Positions 1 through 7,734 of a DNA stretch of 50,448 nucleotides are shown one piece after another. Under the pieces are notes generated by a model, which was given only the letters and a program-made list of their open reading frames with translations, was not told the origin of the DNA and ran no database searches. The DNA comes from JBBRQP01 sp038226175 (GTDB lineage Bacteria; Cyanobacteriota; Cyanobacteriia; Gloeobacterales; Anthocerotibacteraceae). The translations under genes and the position numbers were made by a program. Where the stretch lies: assembly GCA_038226175.1 (NCBI GenBank), contig JBBRQP010000013.1, positions 1 to 50,448 on the forward strand, read 5' to 3'. Numbering within the stretch: the first letter of the stretch is position 1; each line of letters opens with the position of its first letter.

Positions 1-438
1 GGTAATGCGGTTATTCTGGATACAGTCTTGCTTAATCTGTGGATATGTAAAACTTCTGTATCTGCCTCTGCCCTTAAAGCGTGGCGAACCCGAGCGTTTT
101 CCAGCTCCATCTACCTTGAGATAGCGGTCAAAGGCTTTCTTAACTCGTTCAACGCAATTCTGTAATACTTGAGAGTGGATGTCTGTATATTCAGGAAAGA
201 GCTTTTTGGTATTCAATAAGTCTTTCTTCTGCCAGTAATAATCAGGTTGTTCTAGGATAGGAGCGATACTACAGGAAACGATAGAACAAGCATTGATAGG
301 ACAACGGGTGGATTCATACCAACTGAATCGTTCTGCCAGCCGATAGTTATACTGTCTACGTAACAACTCAAGCCACTCATCAATTTGAGCAACTTGGACT
401 TTGGTAGGTCGCAATTTGTATTTATAAGCTGTTATCAT
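1..438 (-). CDS. tnpB: TnpB/OrfB of an IS200/IS605-type element, N-terminal part (runs off the left edge)
   Basis: Open frame of 146 codons from an ATG at 438 to the window edge without a stop. The protein begins MITAYKYKLRPTK, the classic OrfB N-terminal start, followed by a helical segment with LRRQYNYRLAER and then SPRFKGRGRYRSF near residues 120-132, the RFK-type motif that precedes the catalytic half of TnpB. TnpB proteins are RNA-guided DNA nucleases related to Cas12 and are usually about 400 residues, so the RuvC-like catalytic residues, the zinc finger and the guide-RNA-bearing right end all lie outside the window. No tnpA lies upstream, so this looks like a tnpB-only element. Whether the gene is intact cannot be judged here. 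Confidence 0.88.
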   Translation of the reverse strand, partial: MITAYKYKLRPTKVQVAQIDEWLELLRRQYNYRLAERFSWYESTRCPINACSIVSCSIAPILEQPDYYWQKKDLLNTKKLFPEYTDIHSQVLQNCVERVKKAFDRYLKVDGAGKRSGSPRFKGRGRYRSFTYPQIKQDCIQNNRIT

Positions 439-444
439 AACGCG

Positions 445-450
445 ATTATA
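445..450 (-). promoter_or_regulatory. -10 box upstream of tnpB
   Basis: On the minus strand the perfect hexamer TATAAT ends only 6 bases before the tnpB ATG. A transcript from here would begin at or next to the start codon, so it would be leaderless or nearly so. No convincing -35 box is visible 17 bases further upstream. Confidence 0.35.
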
Positions 451-490
451 CCCCATCCCTAGTTAACTTTTAGGCTCCCACTGGTCGCGG

Positions 491-546
491 CGGTTTACAT
501 CCCGACGCTAAGTCCCAAAGCGAACTATAGCGCGGGGCTTTCACCG
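491..546. repeat. Imperfect subterminal hairpin at the 5' end of the tnpB element
   Basis: Bases 491-510 and 527-546 are inverted partners: cggt and accg pair at the base, then cccg with cggg and cgcta with tagcg, separated by short mismatched patches, with a 16-base loop. IS200/IS605 elements have no inverted terminal repeats but carry such hairpins near each end as transposase recognition structures. Confidence 0.5.
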
Positions 547-846
547 CTTAAGCTAAATAATACCTTGATCAAGTGCTGAGTTTATTCTTTCTTGGGTCAA
601 TCAGGCTTTAAGTCACGAACCCAAGCCAAAAACCGATTTACCCTAGACGATCTAATCACTCAAACCCAGGTCATGGAGTGCCGCAAAGATACTAACATAG
701 GTGATTACCGAGTGCTTACAAGCCCATCGCTGGCATTCAATCAACAGATCTCGTCGCAGTCGTCGCCACACTCAAACAGATGGTATGTATTAAAGGATGA
801 GGTACACCCTTTGCGATAATCCAACTCACGCTAACTGAGAAGCACG
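547..846. other. Intergenic stretch with no recognised gene
   Basis: This 300-base gap separates the IS605-type end from the DUF952 gene. A 75-codon frame at 592-819 lacks a ribosome-binding site and resembles nothing I know; I do not call it. Short translated stretches in two frames around 580-740 look protein-like, so decayed coding DNA is possible but unproven. Confidence 0.4.
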
Positions 847-1176
847 ATGTCAGAACCCATATTCAAAATTTTGCAACGGCAAGAGTGGGAGGCAGCGCAA
901 GTCCTAGGACGCTATCCTGGCTCCGTTGTAGACCAGCGCGATGGCTTTATCCATTTTTCTAGCCATCACCAGGTTCGAGCAACTGCCCTAAAACATTTTG
1001 CAGGTCAGACAGATTTGCTAGTGCTGTGGGTTAATCCAAACTATTTAGGAGTCAGTCTCAAATGGGAAGCCGCTCGAGGTGGAGAGCTTTTTCCTCACTT
1101 GTATACAGATTTACCCTTAGCCGCTGTAGAACAGGTGATGCCATGGGTAATCACGCAAGATCAGTTTGTGGTGTAG
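847..1176 (+). CDS. DUF952 family protein
   Basis: A 109-residue protein that matches the whole DUF952 domain: DGFIHFSS near residues 32-39, a middle LLVLWVNP strand, WEAARGGELFPHLY at 73-86 and PLAAV after it. These are the family's hallmark blocks. The family is small and cytoplasmic, distantly related in fold to ADP-ribosyltransferase-like and glutathione-S-transferase-neighbour proteins, and has no firmly established reaction. The start ATG follows a weak GAGA purine tract at 837-840. The 3' end overlaps the convergent aroA by 26 bases, so the two genes share terminal coding sequence and must have overlapping transcripts. Confidence 0.85.
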   Translation: MSEPIFKILQRQEWEAAQVLGRYPGSVVDQRDGFIHFSSHHQVRATALKHFAGQTDLLVLWVNPNYLGVSLKWEAARGGELFPHLYTDLPLAAVEQVMPWVITQDQFVV

Positions 1177-2458
1177 CACAAACGCGATCTAAAGTTTCAA
1201 AAAAGCCGGGGTATGACACAGCGGCACATTCCGCCCCCTTGAGATGCGTATCTCCTGTACAGACCAAGGCCGCCACCGCTAAACTCATAGCCATACGATG
1301 ATCGCCATAGCTTTCGACGATCGCGCCAGTGAGTTTTTGTTGACCTGTGATTGCCAGTCCATCAGGATATTCGGCAATTGTAGCGCCGAGCTTGCCCAGC
1401 TGTGTTGCTACAGCCGTCAGACGATCAGACTCTTTGACCCGTAATTCTTGGGCATCGCGGATCACAGTGGTACCTGTGGCTTGGGTCGCTGCAACCGCGA
1501 GAATTGGGATCTCATCCACCAAGCGTGGAATCAATGCCCCGTCAATCGTAGTGGCTTTGAGGGGAGCCGAACGCACCCGCAAATCTCCGACGGGTTCACC
1601 GCAGACTTCTCGTTCATTGAATACCTCAATATCTGCTCCCATCACAGCTAATACTTCTAGTGCGCCCGTACGGGTGGGATTGAGTCCGACATTAAGCAAA
1701 GTCAAATCACTCTCAGCGGTAATTGTTGCTGCTACCAGCCAAAAGACCGCCGAACTAATATCACCTGGCACGATCACCGTTTGCCCGTATAGTGAGGCCA
1801 CACCCCGCACATAGACCGTCGTTCCCTGCTGCTCTACCTCGCAACCAAAAGCTCTGAGCATGCGTTCGGTGTGATCACGGGAGCGGTGAGGTTCGGTCAC
1901 AGTTGTCTCACCTTGAGTGAGTAACCCCGCCAAAAGCACCGCTGACTTGACTTGGGCTGATGCGATCGGACTGGTGTAATGCCAGGGCTTGAGCGACTGG
2001 CCTTGAACCGCAAGCGGTGCAAATTTACCTCCCTGTCTACCCCAGATCACCGCCCCCATCTGGGTCAAAGGTTGTACTACCCTTCCCATCGGACGCTGGC
2101 GCAACGAATCATCTCCGGTCCAAGTCGCAAATAAACCCGGTTGTGAGGCCGTCACGCCTAACATCAGACGTAAGGTTGTCCCAGAATTACCACTATCGAG
2201 GATATTACCCGGCTCTTGCAAATTACCCAGCCCGACGCCAGTCACCAAGACTTCGGGAGCCTGAATATTACTGATAGTGACGCCCATTTGACGTAGGCAT
2301 TGGCTGGTACTCTGAGGGTCTTCACCTGGTAACAAGCCTTGTATCCGCGTTATTCCGGTTGCTAAAGCACCCAGCATCAAGGCGCGATGGGAAATAGATT
2401 TGTCTCCGGGAACTTGAATCTGACCCTGTAAAATCTTTTGGGGTGTCAACCGCAACAT
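1151..2458 (-). CDS. aroA: 3-phosphoshikimate 1-carboxyvinyltransferase (EPSP synthase)
   Basis: The enzyme joins phosphoenolpyruvate to shikimate-3-phosphate to give EPSP, step six of the shikimate pathway to chorismate, in the cytoplasm. The 435-residue protein has full family length. It shows PGDKSISHR at 18-26, SGNSGTTLRL near 89, RPMGRV near 121, SAQVKSAVLLAGL, SRDHTERML, NPTRTG and LRVKESDRL. SAQVKSA and RDHTE are features of class II EPSP synthases, the Bacillus/CP4-like group, which is often less glyphosate-sensitive; sensitivity itself cannot be read from sequence. It starts at ATG 2458. queA lies upstream on the same strand with a 71-base gap, so co-transcription is possible. Its last 26 bases overlap the DUF952 gene. 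Confidence 0.97.
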   Translation of the reverse strand: MLRLTPQKILQGQIQVPGDKSISHRALMLGALATGITRIQGLLPGEDPQSTSQCLRQMGVTISNIQAPEVLVTGVGLGNLQEPGNILDSGNSGTTLRLMLGVTASQPGLFATWTGDDSLRQRPMGRVVQPLTQMGAVIWGRQGGKFAPLAVQGQSLKPWHYTSPIASAQVKSAVLLAGLLTQGETTVTEPHRSRDHTERMLRAFGCEVEQQGTTVYVRGVASLYGQTVIVPGDISSAVFWLVAATITAESDLTLLNVGLNPTRTGALEVLAVMGADIEVFNEREVCGEPVGDLRVRSAPLKATTIDGALIPRLVDEIPILAVAATQATGTTVIRDAQELRVKESDRLTAVATQLGKLGATIAEYPDGLAITGQQKLTGAIVESYGDHRMAMSLAVAALVCTGDTHLKGAECAAVSYPGFFETLDRVCATPQTDLA

Positions 2459-2529
2459 GCCGATATCCTAAAACTCCTCTTATTATTGCCCGAAGTGCGG
2501 CGCTTCTTTTCTCAACTCATCAGAGTTCG

Positions 2530-3570
2530 TTAGCTTGACCAACTCCTAGGGTCAATCAGGAAGGCATCCCCAAAGGAGTAAAATCGATAGTTTTGAGTAA
2601 TTGCTTCTTGATAGAGCGTAAGCAACCGTTCACGCCCAATCAAGCTACTCACCATCATCATTAACGAAGATTTGGGTAAGTGGAAATTAGTGATCAAGCC
2701 CTCAACGGTTTGCCAGCGATAGCCCGGATAAATAAACAAATCCGACCAGCCTTCCCAAGCTACCAGCTCTCCGCTTTGACTCGCACTCTCCAATGACCGA
2801 GCGACAGTTGTTCCCACCGCAATCACCCTTCCGCCAGCGGCTTGTGTATGACGAATTTTAATAACAGCAGCTTCAGGTACCCGTAGCCACTCGTGGTGCA
2901 GGGTATGTTGGCGAATATCCGTAACCTGCACCGGACGAAAGGTACCCACACCCACATGCAAGGTAATATGTACCGTGCTAATTCCGTGTTGTGCCAAATT
3001 TTGGAGAAGGTGTTGGGTAAAATGTAAACCCGCTGTTGGTGCTGCCACTGCGCCCAAATGTTGTGCCCAGACCGTTTGGTATTGATCAGGGGTCGTTTGA
3101 CCAGGCGTGATGTAGGGCGGTAACGGCACTGTCCCCGCTTGATCCAACCAAGCCCAAAACTCTAAATTTACAGGCATATGAAACTGAACTTGTCTGGTAC
3201 CACCTATGCCAATGGTCAAAATTTCTGCTTCAACACCTTGGGGCAAGCTAACACGGACTCCGGGTAAAAGTTTGCGACCAGGGCGTACCAGACATTCCCA
3301 TTGCCCAGCCTTCTCTTCGCGCAATAAAAAAATCTCAGCCGCCCCGCCACCAGCCCGTTGACCGATCAGGCGGGCGGGTAAAACCTTAGTGTCATTGAGT
3401 ACCAAAAGATCACCGGGTTGCAGTAAGTCTGGCAAGTCATAAAAGTGATGATGGGCATGCCCGTCAGCTTTAGCGACCAAGAGGCGGCTATGATCGCGTG
3501 GCTCGGCAGGAGCCTGGGCAATGGCTGTGGGAGGCAAAATATAGTCATAGTTATTGAGATCAAAATCCAC
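2530..3570 (-). CDS. queA: S-adenosylmethionine:tRNA ribosyltransferase-isomerase
   Basis: QueA transfers and isomerises the ribosyl group of SAM onto 7-aminomethyl-7-deazaguanine in tRNA, giving epoxyqueuosine at the wobble base of GUN-anticodon tRNAs. The 346-residue protein has the family length and the signature blocks LPPTAIAQAPAEPRDHSRLL at the N-terminus, LVLNDTKVLPARL near 56-68, PLPPYI, APTAGLHFT near 181-189, HVGVGTF, GTTVARSLES and LITNFHLPKSSLMM. It starts at ATG 3570, 62 bases from the divergent tRNA-Gly gene. The tandem 6-PTPS/QueD-like gene at 16456 may act earlier in the same pathway. Confidence 0.97.
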   Translation of the reverse strand: MDFDLNNYDYILPPTAIAQAPAEPRDHSRLLVAKADGHAHHHFYDLPDLLQPGDLLVLNDTKVLPARLIGQRAGGGAAEIFLLREEKAGQWECLVRPGRKLLPGVRVSLPQGVEAEILTIGIGGTRQVQFHMPVNLEFWAWLDQAGTVPLPPYITPGQTTPDQYQTVWAQHLGAVAAPTAGLHFTQHLLQNLAQHGISTVHITLHVGVGTFRPVQVTDIRQHTLHHEWLRVPEAAVIKIRHTQAAGGRVIAVGTTVARSLESASQSGELVAWEGWSDLFIYPGYRWQTVEGLITNFHLPKSSLMMMVSSLIGRERLLTLYQEAITQNYRFYSFGDAFLIDPRSWSS

Positions 3571-3631
3571 TGGGCTTGCCGGATACAGGTCTTTATCATC
3601 ATAGATTCCGTGCTAGTCTTAATAGACCCAT

Positions 3632-3703
3632 GCGGACGTAATTCAGTGGTAGAATGTCAGCTTCCCAAGCTGAACGTCGTGGGTTCGAGTCCCATCGTCC
3701 GCT
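3632..3703 (+). tRNA. tRNA-Gly (anticodon CCC)
   Basis: A complete 72-base cloverleaf. The acceptor arm GCGGACG at 3632-3638 pairs with CGTCCGC at 3696-3702, with T as discriminator at 3703. The anticodon arm TCAGC/GCTGA holds the loop TTCCCAA, so the anticodon is CCC, reading GGG. The T loop is TTCGAGT between GTGGG and CCCAT, and the D arm contains AGTGGTAGAA. The 3' CCA is not encoded. Confidence 0.96.
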
Positions 3704-3736
3704 AATTGCTTGTTGTTCACTCTTGCCTTTTAATCA

Positions 3737-3772
3737 AAATCCCCAGTTGCCACTTATAGCAACCGGGGATTT
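3737..3772. terminator. Hairpin between the tRNA-Gly and the 3' end of rnj
   Basis: AAATCCCC, one mismatch, then GTTGC pairs with GCAAC, mismatch, GGGGATTT around an 8-base loop. A-rich and T-rich flanks on both sides would let it work in both directions, ending the tRNA transcript and the convergent rnj transcript. Confidence 0.6.
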
Positions 3773-3795
3773 CAACTATATGCTCAGCCATCAAG

Positions 3796-5658
3796 TTAGG
3801 GGTTACGACGACGACGAATCCGGCCTTCAGCTAAAGGCGGGGCTACAACTTCAGCTACTGGCACTGGCGGAGTGGCATAATTGCTCGCACCCACCAATAC
3901 TGGCACTGGATGCGACTCACGTACAAAAGCAGGTTGCTCGGTAACTTGACCACTGATTTGTAGCTGCACTACCAGTAAAGGTTGCCCAGATAGCGTATGG
4001 CGAAGTTTATTGAAGAGTGCTTTTTCTAGCTTGAGTTTGAGAGCATCGCTATCAATAATCGTGTTGCCGTTATCGAGAACTCGCAGAGATGTGCGCCAAT
4101 TACTCTGAATAGCCGTAACCACATCTTGGGCAAGTTCTGCTTCTAGACTACCCATCGCAGCACTACGCGCTACTGCCCGGATTGTCACGACCGGATCAGC
4201 TAAGATTTGGCCGTAATTGTTGATCGCCACCGCAGCGGTGATCAAGCCAGCTTCGGCTAAACGTTGCCGATCCTTGAGGACGTATTTGTCTACTACGCCG
4301 ACGCGGGAATTATCCCAAAGCTCGATTCCAGAATGAACCTTGTCAACAATCTCAATACGATTTTGACTGACAGCCACGACATCGCCATTCATGGCAATCA
4401 CGATATTTTCTTGGGGCACGCCAATCGACATCGCAGTTTGGGCATGACAGCGCAACATCCGTAGTTCGCCGTGAGCCGGGAAGAAAAACTTAGGGCGGGT
4501 GAGATTGAGCATCAGTTTGTGGTCTTCTTGGAAGCCATGCCCAGAGACGTGAATACCACGTTCTTTGCCATAGATCACATTGGCACCCAAAGCCATCAAC
4601 TTATCGATCACACGCACTACCGGAATCGTATTGCCGGGAATCGGGTTAGCCGAGAAAACGACCGTATCGCCTTGTTTGATCGACAGTTGTTTGTGTTGTC
4701 CATTAGCAATACGGGGCAGCGCAGCCAGAGATTCACCCTGAGAGCCCGTAGTCAAGATCAAGACTTGGTTATCCGGCAGATTACGGCAGACTTGTAGCGG
4801 TTGCAGCAGTTCTTCGGGGTAACTGATGAAGCCGAGTTGTTTGGCAGTGGCTAGGACATTGAGCATCGAACGCCCGAGTACAGAAACTACCCGCCGATGT
4901 TTTTGGGCTAACTGTAAAACCATGTTGACGCGATGGATCGAGGAGGCAAACGTCGTCAGGATGATTCGCCCTTTGGCATCCCCAAAGATCCGGTCGAGAT
5001 TGGGGAAAATCGTCCGTTCTGAAGGACAAAAACCGGGAACTTCGGCATTGGTCGAGTCAGAAATCAAACACAAAACGCCAGCTTCGCCATACTCGGCCAG
5101 ACGGGCGTAGTCAAATTTGCGCCCATCCACAGGAGTATGGTCAAACTTGAAGTCGCCTGAGTGAATAACCACACCCGCTGGGGTACGAATCGCCAAGGTG
5201 TAGCTATCTGCGATCGAGTGGGTGTTGTGGATATACTCCACTTCAAAGTGCTTGCCGATGCGAATGCGATCCCGGCCTTGAACACGGGTGATCCCTACTT
5301 GGCCTAGTAATCCCGTTTCTTGTAGCTTGCTCTCGAGCAACGCCATGGCCAAACGCGGACCCCAGATGTGCGGGATATTGAGCTGTTGGAGGTGGTAAGG
5401 GATACCACCAATATGGTCTTCATGACCGTGGGTGACGACCATACCGACGATTTTTTCTTGGTTCTCTTTGAGCCAAGTCATATCGGGAAGGACGATGTTT
5501 ACACCGAGCATTTCGGCTGAGGGAAAAGATAAGCCGCCGTCGAGTAAAAGTAATTCGTCTTCATAACGAAAAACCCAGGTGTTTTTGCCAATTTCGCCTA
5601 AGCCGCCGAGTGAAATAATCTGTACCGGAGAGACCCCGGTGCTTTTGGTCAATACCAT
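3796..5658 (-). CDS. rnj: Ribonuclease J
   Basis: RNase J is a metallo-beta-lactamase/beta-CASP ribonuclease with endonuclease and 5'-exonuclease activity in mRNA decay and rRNA maturation; cyanobacteria have it along with RNase E. The 620-residue protein carries THGHEDHIGG at 76-85 (zinc ligands), HSGDFKFDHTP, SDSTNAE, FASSIHRV and SANPIPGNT of the beta-CASP part, and the C-terminal HVSGHGFQEDHKLML segment. It ends in a basic tail RIRRRRNP, plausibly an RNA-contact extension. The start ATG at 5658 is the only one that fits the N-terminal family pattern. Two short frames that may be small genes lie upstream. Confidence 0.96.
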   Translation of the reverse strand: MVLTKSTGVSPVQIISLGGLGEIGKNTWVFRYEDELLLLDGGLSFPSAEMLGVNIVLPDMTWLKENQEKIVGMVVTHGHEDHIGGIPYHLQQLNIPHIWGPRLAMALLESKLQETGLLGQVGITRVQGRDRIRIGKHFEVEYIHNTHSIADSYTLAIRTPAGVVIHSGDFKFDHTPVDGRKFDYARLAEYGEAGVLCLISDSTNAEVPGFCPSERTIFPNLDRIFGDAKGRIILTTFASSIHRVNMVLQLAQKHRRVVSVLGRSMLNVLATAKQLGFISYPEELLQPLQVCRNLPDNQVLILTTGSQGESLAALPRIANGQHKQLSIKQGDTVVFSANPIPGNTIPVVRVIDKLMALGANVIYGKERGIHVSGHGFQEDHKLMLNLTRPKFFFPAHGELRMLRCHAQTAMSIGVPQENIVIAMNGDVVAVSQNRIEIVDKVHSGIELWDNSRVGVVDKYVLKDRQRLAEAGLITAAVAINNYGQILADPVVTIRAVARSAAMGSLEAELAQDVVTAIQSNWRTSLRVLDNGNTIIDSDALKLKLEKALFNKLRHTLSGQPLLVVQLQISGQVTEQPAFVRESHPVPVLVGASNYATPPVPVAEVVAPPLAEGRIRRRRNP

Positions 5659-5697
5659 AAATCAGTTGTCCTTGAACGTAGGTGGTACAAAGCTGGT

Positions 5698-5841
5698 TTA
5701 GAACGCACGATATAGAAGCTGTTCCTGAGGGGGAGCAGTTATTTGTACGGATTTTGGAAATCTTGTCCGCTGCATCGCGGTGGTTTCGCCTTGTTTGACT
5801 CTTCGCTTAGCCTGAGATGCAGTGTATAGGTTCTGTGCCAT
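5698..5841 (-). CDS. Possible 47-residue protein upstream of rnj (weak)
   Basis: An ATG at 5841 opens a 47-codon frame ending 39 bases before rnj. The product is basic and begins MAQNLYTASQAKRR. I see no ribosome-binding site before it and recognise no family. It lies in the 5' region of rnj, so a regulatory leader is the main alternative. Confidence 0.2.
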   Translation of the reverse strand: MAQNLYTASQAKRRVKQGETTAMQRTRFPKSVQITAPPQEQLLYRAF

Positions 5842-5937
5842 AAATTTATCATAGCCGCTTTACAAAATGACAACAAGCCTACGTCAAAAATAACCGTCAG
5901 CGCTTAGGTCCGACGGTCAAGATTTTAACTATGCGCC

Positions 5938-6102
5938 CTAACGCACAATGCGATCGAGATTATGCAAAGTACAAATTTCACCATCAACCGTACGACATTC
6001 ATCGACCGTAAAAGGATGAAGCCCGACGGAGGGCAAAGGATTATAACTTATGCGAAACATGGCAACAAACGCCTCAATCAGGGCATCAATGAACTGTTTC
6101 AT
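5938..6102 (-). CDS. Small protein of unknown function (54 residues)
   Basis: The frame can be opened at 6150, but the ATG at 6102 is preceded by GGAGG six bases upstream, one of the strongest ribosome-binding sites in the window, which decides the start. The product begins MKQFIDALIEAFVAMF, an amphipathic helix with a hydrophobic face, and continues with HPFTVDECRTVDGEIC and ends LHNLDRIVR. There are two cysteines, 11 residues apart. I do not recognise a family. It stands alone between lnt and rnj in a 570-base interval that otherwise has no gene I can support strongly. Confidence 0.5.
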   Translation of the reverse strand: MKQFIDALIEAFVAMFRISYNPLPSVGLHPFTVDECRTVDGEICTLHNLDRIVR

Positions 6103-6231
6103 CTTGAACCTCCGTCCAAAAATTGGTGCATTCAGCTTAGGGGCAACCACCCCACAAAGATCATCGCAGATATAAATCTTTACAGGTAATATTGCAGCTC
6201 TTTGGTACCGTGCAGTCCTTGATCTAAAGCA

Positions 6232-7734
6232 TCAACGCATCCGGGTGAGCATAACGCTACTCATCGCGATTCCCAAGCCAATAAGCCACAGCTCGCCCCA
6301 GCGGGTATAGGGCGTGAGCTGGGTTTGTAACGTGATGGGCACGATGAAGGTGGTGTAATCGTCACGTTTACTTAGATAAATAGATTGACCAGTGGGGTCT
6401 ATGACACCCGAGGAACCTGTATTCGAGGCCCGTACCAGCCAGCGTCCATTTTCGACGGCTCTGAGGGTTTCTAGCGCCTGACGTTGGGCGGGTAGAGCAG
6501 CGCCAAACCAAGCGTCATTGGTCACAGTGACTAGCCAAGTAGCGCCCCCGGCAGTCTGAGCCCGAAAAATATCCGTAAAGGCTGAATCAAAACAAATGCC
6601 TGCACCAACAATTCCCTGAGGGCTAATAAAACGTTGCTCAAGCGAACCTGCGGCCAAATCTTCCAGACCTAGCGGAGAAATCTGCTGAATTAGTCCGCCG
6701 ATCAGGGCGCGTAAGGGCGTCATTTCCCCAAAGGGAACCAAGTGAACTTTGGTATAAACGCCGCCGCCTGTGGCAAACAAATTATTGGTGACTTGCCCAT
6801 TTTGGGTTCCCCACGCGCCGAGTAATAAGGGAATGTGGTGTTGGTGAACAGATCGTCCGAGGGGCGTTTCACGCTCAGCGCGCTCATCCCAGATCATAGT
6901 TAAGGCCGTCTCTGGCGTGATGATCAAATCCGGTTTTTTTAGGGCTAAATGGCGATATCCTGCCGTATAAATTGCCATGACCCCCGCAGCCCCAAGCCGA
7001 TTGCGTTCGGCTTGGGCAATATTGCCTTGGATAACCCCGATTTTGAGTGTTTTTCCGGCTGAGGGCGACAGCCCACGCCAACTAAGCGCCAGACTTAGGA
7101 CTATGAGCAATCCGCTGACTAATTTCAGACGTGAGTCACCAGTACTGCGTATCGCCTCTCCTACCCAGCTATTCACACCGACGATCAGAGCACTTAATAA
7201 TCCTGCACCGCCGAGTTGTACCCAGGGTAAAAACCAGCTATCACGCTGGGTCGCAGCGAGTACACCCCAAGGAAAGGCCAAATCACCACTTGACCAGACT
7301 GTTTGCACCAGTGTCCAAGTTCCCACCGCCCAGATTACCCGCTGCCAATGCGCCCAAGTTTGCGTCATCGCTAATACCCCAGCCCAAATCCCAAAGGCCA
7401 AGCCCTCAAATATACTCACGACCAGCCAAGCTCCGAAGGCTATGCCCAGACTGGGCCAGAAGGAAATGCCCAGCCAAGTGAGCGGGTGCATCCCCAAAAG
7501 CCAGCTCAGTAAGATCAAGTAGTAACTACTACCTGCCAACCAACCCAAAGCCAAAGCCTGCTGAGGGCTGCTGTTATAGATACTCAGATATAGTGGCACC
7601 AAACCAACCCAAGCCAGAGGCCACCAGCCCACAGGTTGGGCGGCGAGTCCTAGACTAAGACCTGAGAGTAGCGCCAGCCCAATTTTAGGGACGGTGGACT
7701 TCAGACCAGACTTTAGTAGGCAGACCCCAGACAT
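6232..7734 (-). CDS. lnt: Apolipoprotein N-acyltransferase
   Basis: Lnt adds the third acyl chain to the N-terminal cysteine of lipoproteins in the plasma membrane. The N-terminal half has several hydrophobic helices (PVGWWPLAWVGLVPLYL, WLLGMHPLTWLG and others); the C-terminal half is a nitrilase domain with Glu in ITPETAL, PFGEMTPLR after the VHL strand that holds the catalytic Lys region (TKVHLVPFGE), and the nucleophile Cys in GAGICFDSAF, followed by VTNDAWFG and RASNTG. I chose ATG 7734 because AAGGA stands seven bases upstream (GGAAGGATTTATCT ATG); an ATG at 7800 would give 522 residues but overlap argG by 116 bases. Even the chosen start overlaps the end of argG by 50 bases, which suggests translational coupling. 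Confidence 0.94.
   Translation of the reverse strand: MSGVCLLKSGLKSTVPKIGLALLSGLSLGLAAQPVGWWPLAWVGLVPLYLSIYNSSPQQALALGWLAGSSYYLILLSWLLGMHPLTWLGISFWPSLGIAFGAWLVVSIFEGLAFGIWAGVLAMTQTWAHWQRVIWAVGTWTLVQTVWSSGDLAFPWGVLAATQRDSWFLPWVQLGGAGLLSALIVGVNSWVGEAIRSTGDSRLKLVSGLLIVLSLALSWRGLSPSAGKTLKIGVIQGNIAQAERNRLGAAGVMAIYTAGYRHLALKKPDLIITPETALTMIWDERAERETPLGRSVHQHHIPLLLGAWGTQNGQVTNNLFATGGGVYTKVHLVPFGEMTPLRALIGGLIQQISPLGLEDLAAGSLEQRFISPQGIVGAGICFDSAFTDIFRAQTAGGATWLVTVTNDAWFGAALPAQRQALETLRAVENGRWLVRASNTGSSGVIDPTGQSIYLSKRDDYTTFIVPITLQTQLTPYTRWGELWLIGLGIAMSSVMLTRMR

Larger units (their letters stand above)
1..546 (-). mobile_element. IS200/IS605-family element, tnpB-only type, left (5') end
   Basis: The element is inferred from the tnpB frame plus the imperfect hairpin at 491-546 that lies just upstream of the gene, where this family carries its subterminal structure. 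The exact end and the target tetranucleotide or pentanucleotide cannot be fixed from one end. The right end and the guide-RNA region are beyond position 1. Confidence 0.6.

Noticed and set aside
592..819. 75-codon frame in the gap after the tnpB element
   Set aside because: No ribosome-binding site, no recognisable motif and no family pattern.
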